This document shows, in pieces, positions 61,721 through 62,500 of a stretch of DNA of 62,500 bases. Each line of letters begins with the position of its first letter. The first letter of the stretch is position 1. A model generated the notes under the pieces. The model ran no database searches, was not told where the DNA came from, and saw only the letters and a list, made by a program, of their open reading frames with translations. The translations under genes were made by a program, and so were the position numbers. Source of the DNA: Anaeromyces robustus (Eukaryota > Neocallimastigomycota > Neocallimastigomycetes > Neocallimastigales > Neocallimastigaceae); contig MCFG01000040.1 in assembly GCA_002104895.1 (NCBI GenBank), forward strand, positions 1-62,500. Direction: 5' to 3'.

Positions 61721-62500
61721 ATAATAAATAATACTGCATAATGTTTGAAAATTGATAATATAATATGATATTCTTTTAATATTTATTATAATACAACCAA
61801 CTTTTATATTTTTTAATTAATTAATGATTTTTAATTAATTAATTAATTGTAATTAATTAATAAAATTAATTTAAGTTTAAAAATAGTAATGATAATAATA
61901 ATGATAATAAATTATTATAATAACAATGTAATGGCTTAAATATAATTGTTATAATAGTAATGTAATGGCTTTTATATAATAATATTAACATACATATAAT
62001 ATATAATACTATAATAATTTTATAATTAAAAAAATTTTTTTTAAATAACATTATTCTTCATATTATGATATATTTTGAAACATTTAACATCATAATTAAG
62101 TTTTTTTTTTCTTATTTCTTCTTCTTTTTTTTTTTTTTTTTTTTGATAAATATATATATATATTTACATTTATATATATATTTAAAATAGTTTTATAAAA
62201 AATGGTGATATATATAGATATCTTTCTATCATTACAAAATTATTTCTATATATTTGATTTAATTCAATAAATGATAAAAATAGAAAAAAAAAATCAAAAT
62301 ATCAGTTTATAAGATTTTTTTTAGATATTTAATTCATATATAAATAATTCCTTTTTTTTTTATAAATATAATTGCATATTTTTGTTTTAATCCTCATTCT
62401 TAATATTATTATTATTTTATTTCATATTATTTTATAATTTAATATATATATTATTATAATTAAATAATCATCTGTTATTCTTTATTAAATATTTTTTAAA
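61721..62500. other. AT-rich end of the window
   Basis: A small tandem duplication containing (A/T)A(C/G)(A/T)AATGTAATGGCTT lies at about 61918-61971, and AATTAATT repeats at 61816-61862. No gene seen before the window ends. Confidence 0.5.

Overview
The window is nuclear DNA of a very AT-rich eukaryote and most resembles an anaerobic gut fungus (Neocallimastigomycota). The evidence is the fungal gene content (a Gcn4-type bZIP factor, a Cue1-type ER protein, a Yca1-type metacaspase), the Asn-rich runs in proteins, and the near-absence of G/C between genes. A bacterial-type TauE/SafE transporter without introns, a secreted BspA-repeat/transglutaminase-like protein, and decayed ankyrin-repeat genes also fit. 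The organism assignment is inference; no rRNA or marker gene is present.

Layout. 1-1176: 3' part of a bZIP gene (+). 1177-12087: about 11 kb without an intact gene, holding a duplicated non-coding segment, an ankyrin-repeat pseudogene (-), a helicase-like fragment (+) and a perfect foldback. 12088-12160: tRNA-Arg(CCT). 12525-13188: small EF-hand protein (2 exons). 16126-18962: polynucleotide kinase 3'-phosphatase (10 exons). 19713-20741: secreted protein (-), convergent with the previous gene. 24690-25152: second ankyrin pseudogene (-). 26100-26879: RNase P/MRP Rpr2-family subunit (-). 29213-32037: cactin, a spliceosome-associated protein (7 exons, -). 35872-42046: metacaspase with a very long N-terminal extension (about 13 exons). 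45278-46811: Cue1-like protein (5 exons). 49319-50167: TauE/SafE transporter. 54799-58617: a 1272-residue, largely disordered protein (-). 58618-62500: no gene seen.

The genes are unrelated single-gene units with separate promoters, as expected for a eukaryote; I see no operon or cluster logic. Five genes carry 32 modelled introns, and joining the exons by GT-AG rules restores continuous family-conserved proteins. The rest (secreted protein, RNase P subunit, transporter, disordered protein, visible bZIP part) are uninterrupted. Intergenic DNA is full of A/T tracts, AAT and AAAT microsatellites, short tandem duplications, foldbacks and one 100-bp inverted pair 4.3 kb apart.

I found no convincing new multi-gene system. 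The most unusual items are the metacaspase with an array of SPEQ-like repeats and a possible 27-nt microexon, the secreted transglutaminase-fold protein that lacks catalytic Cys and His, the helicase-like fragment beside an ankyrin pseudogene, and a palindromic repeat pair near 61.6 kb with symmetric base changes. All coordinates and splice sites come from manual reading.
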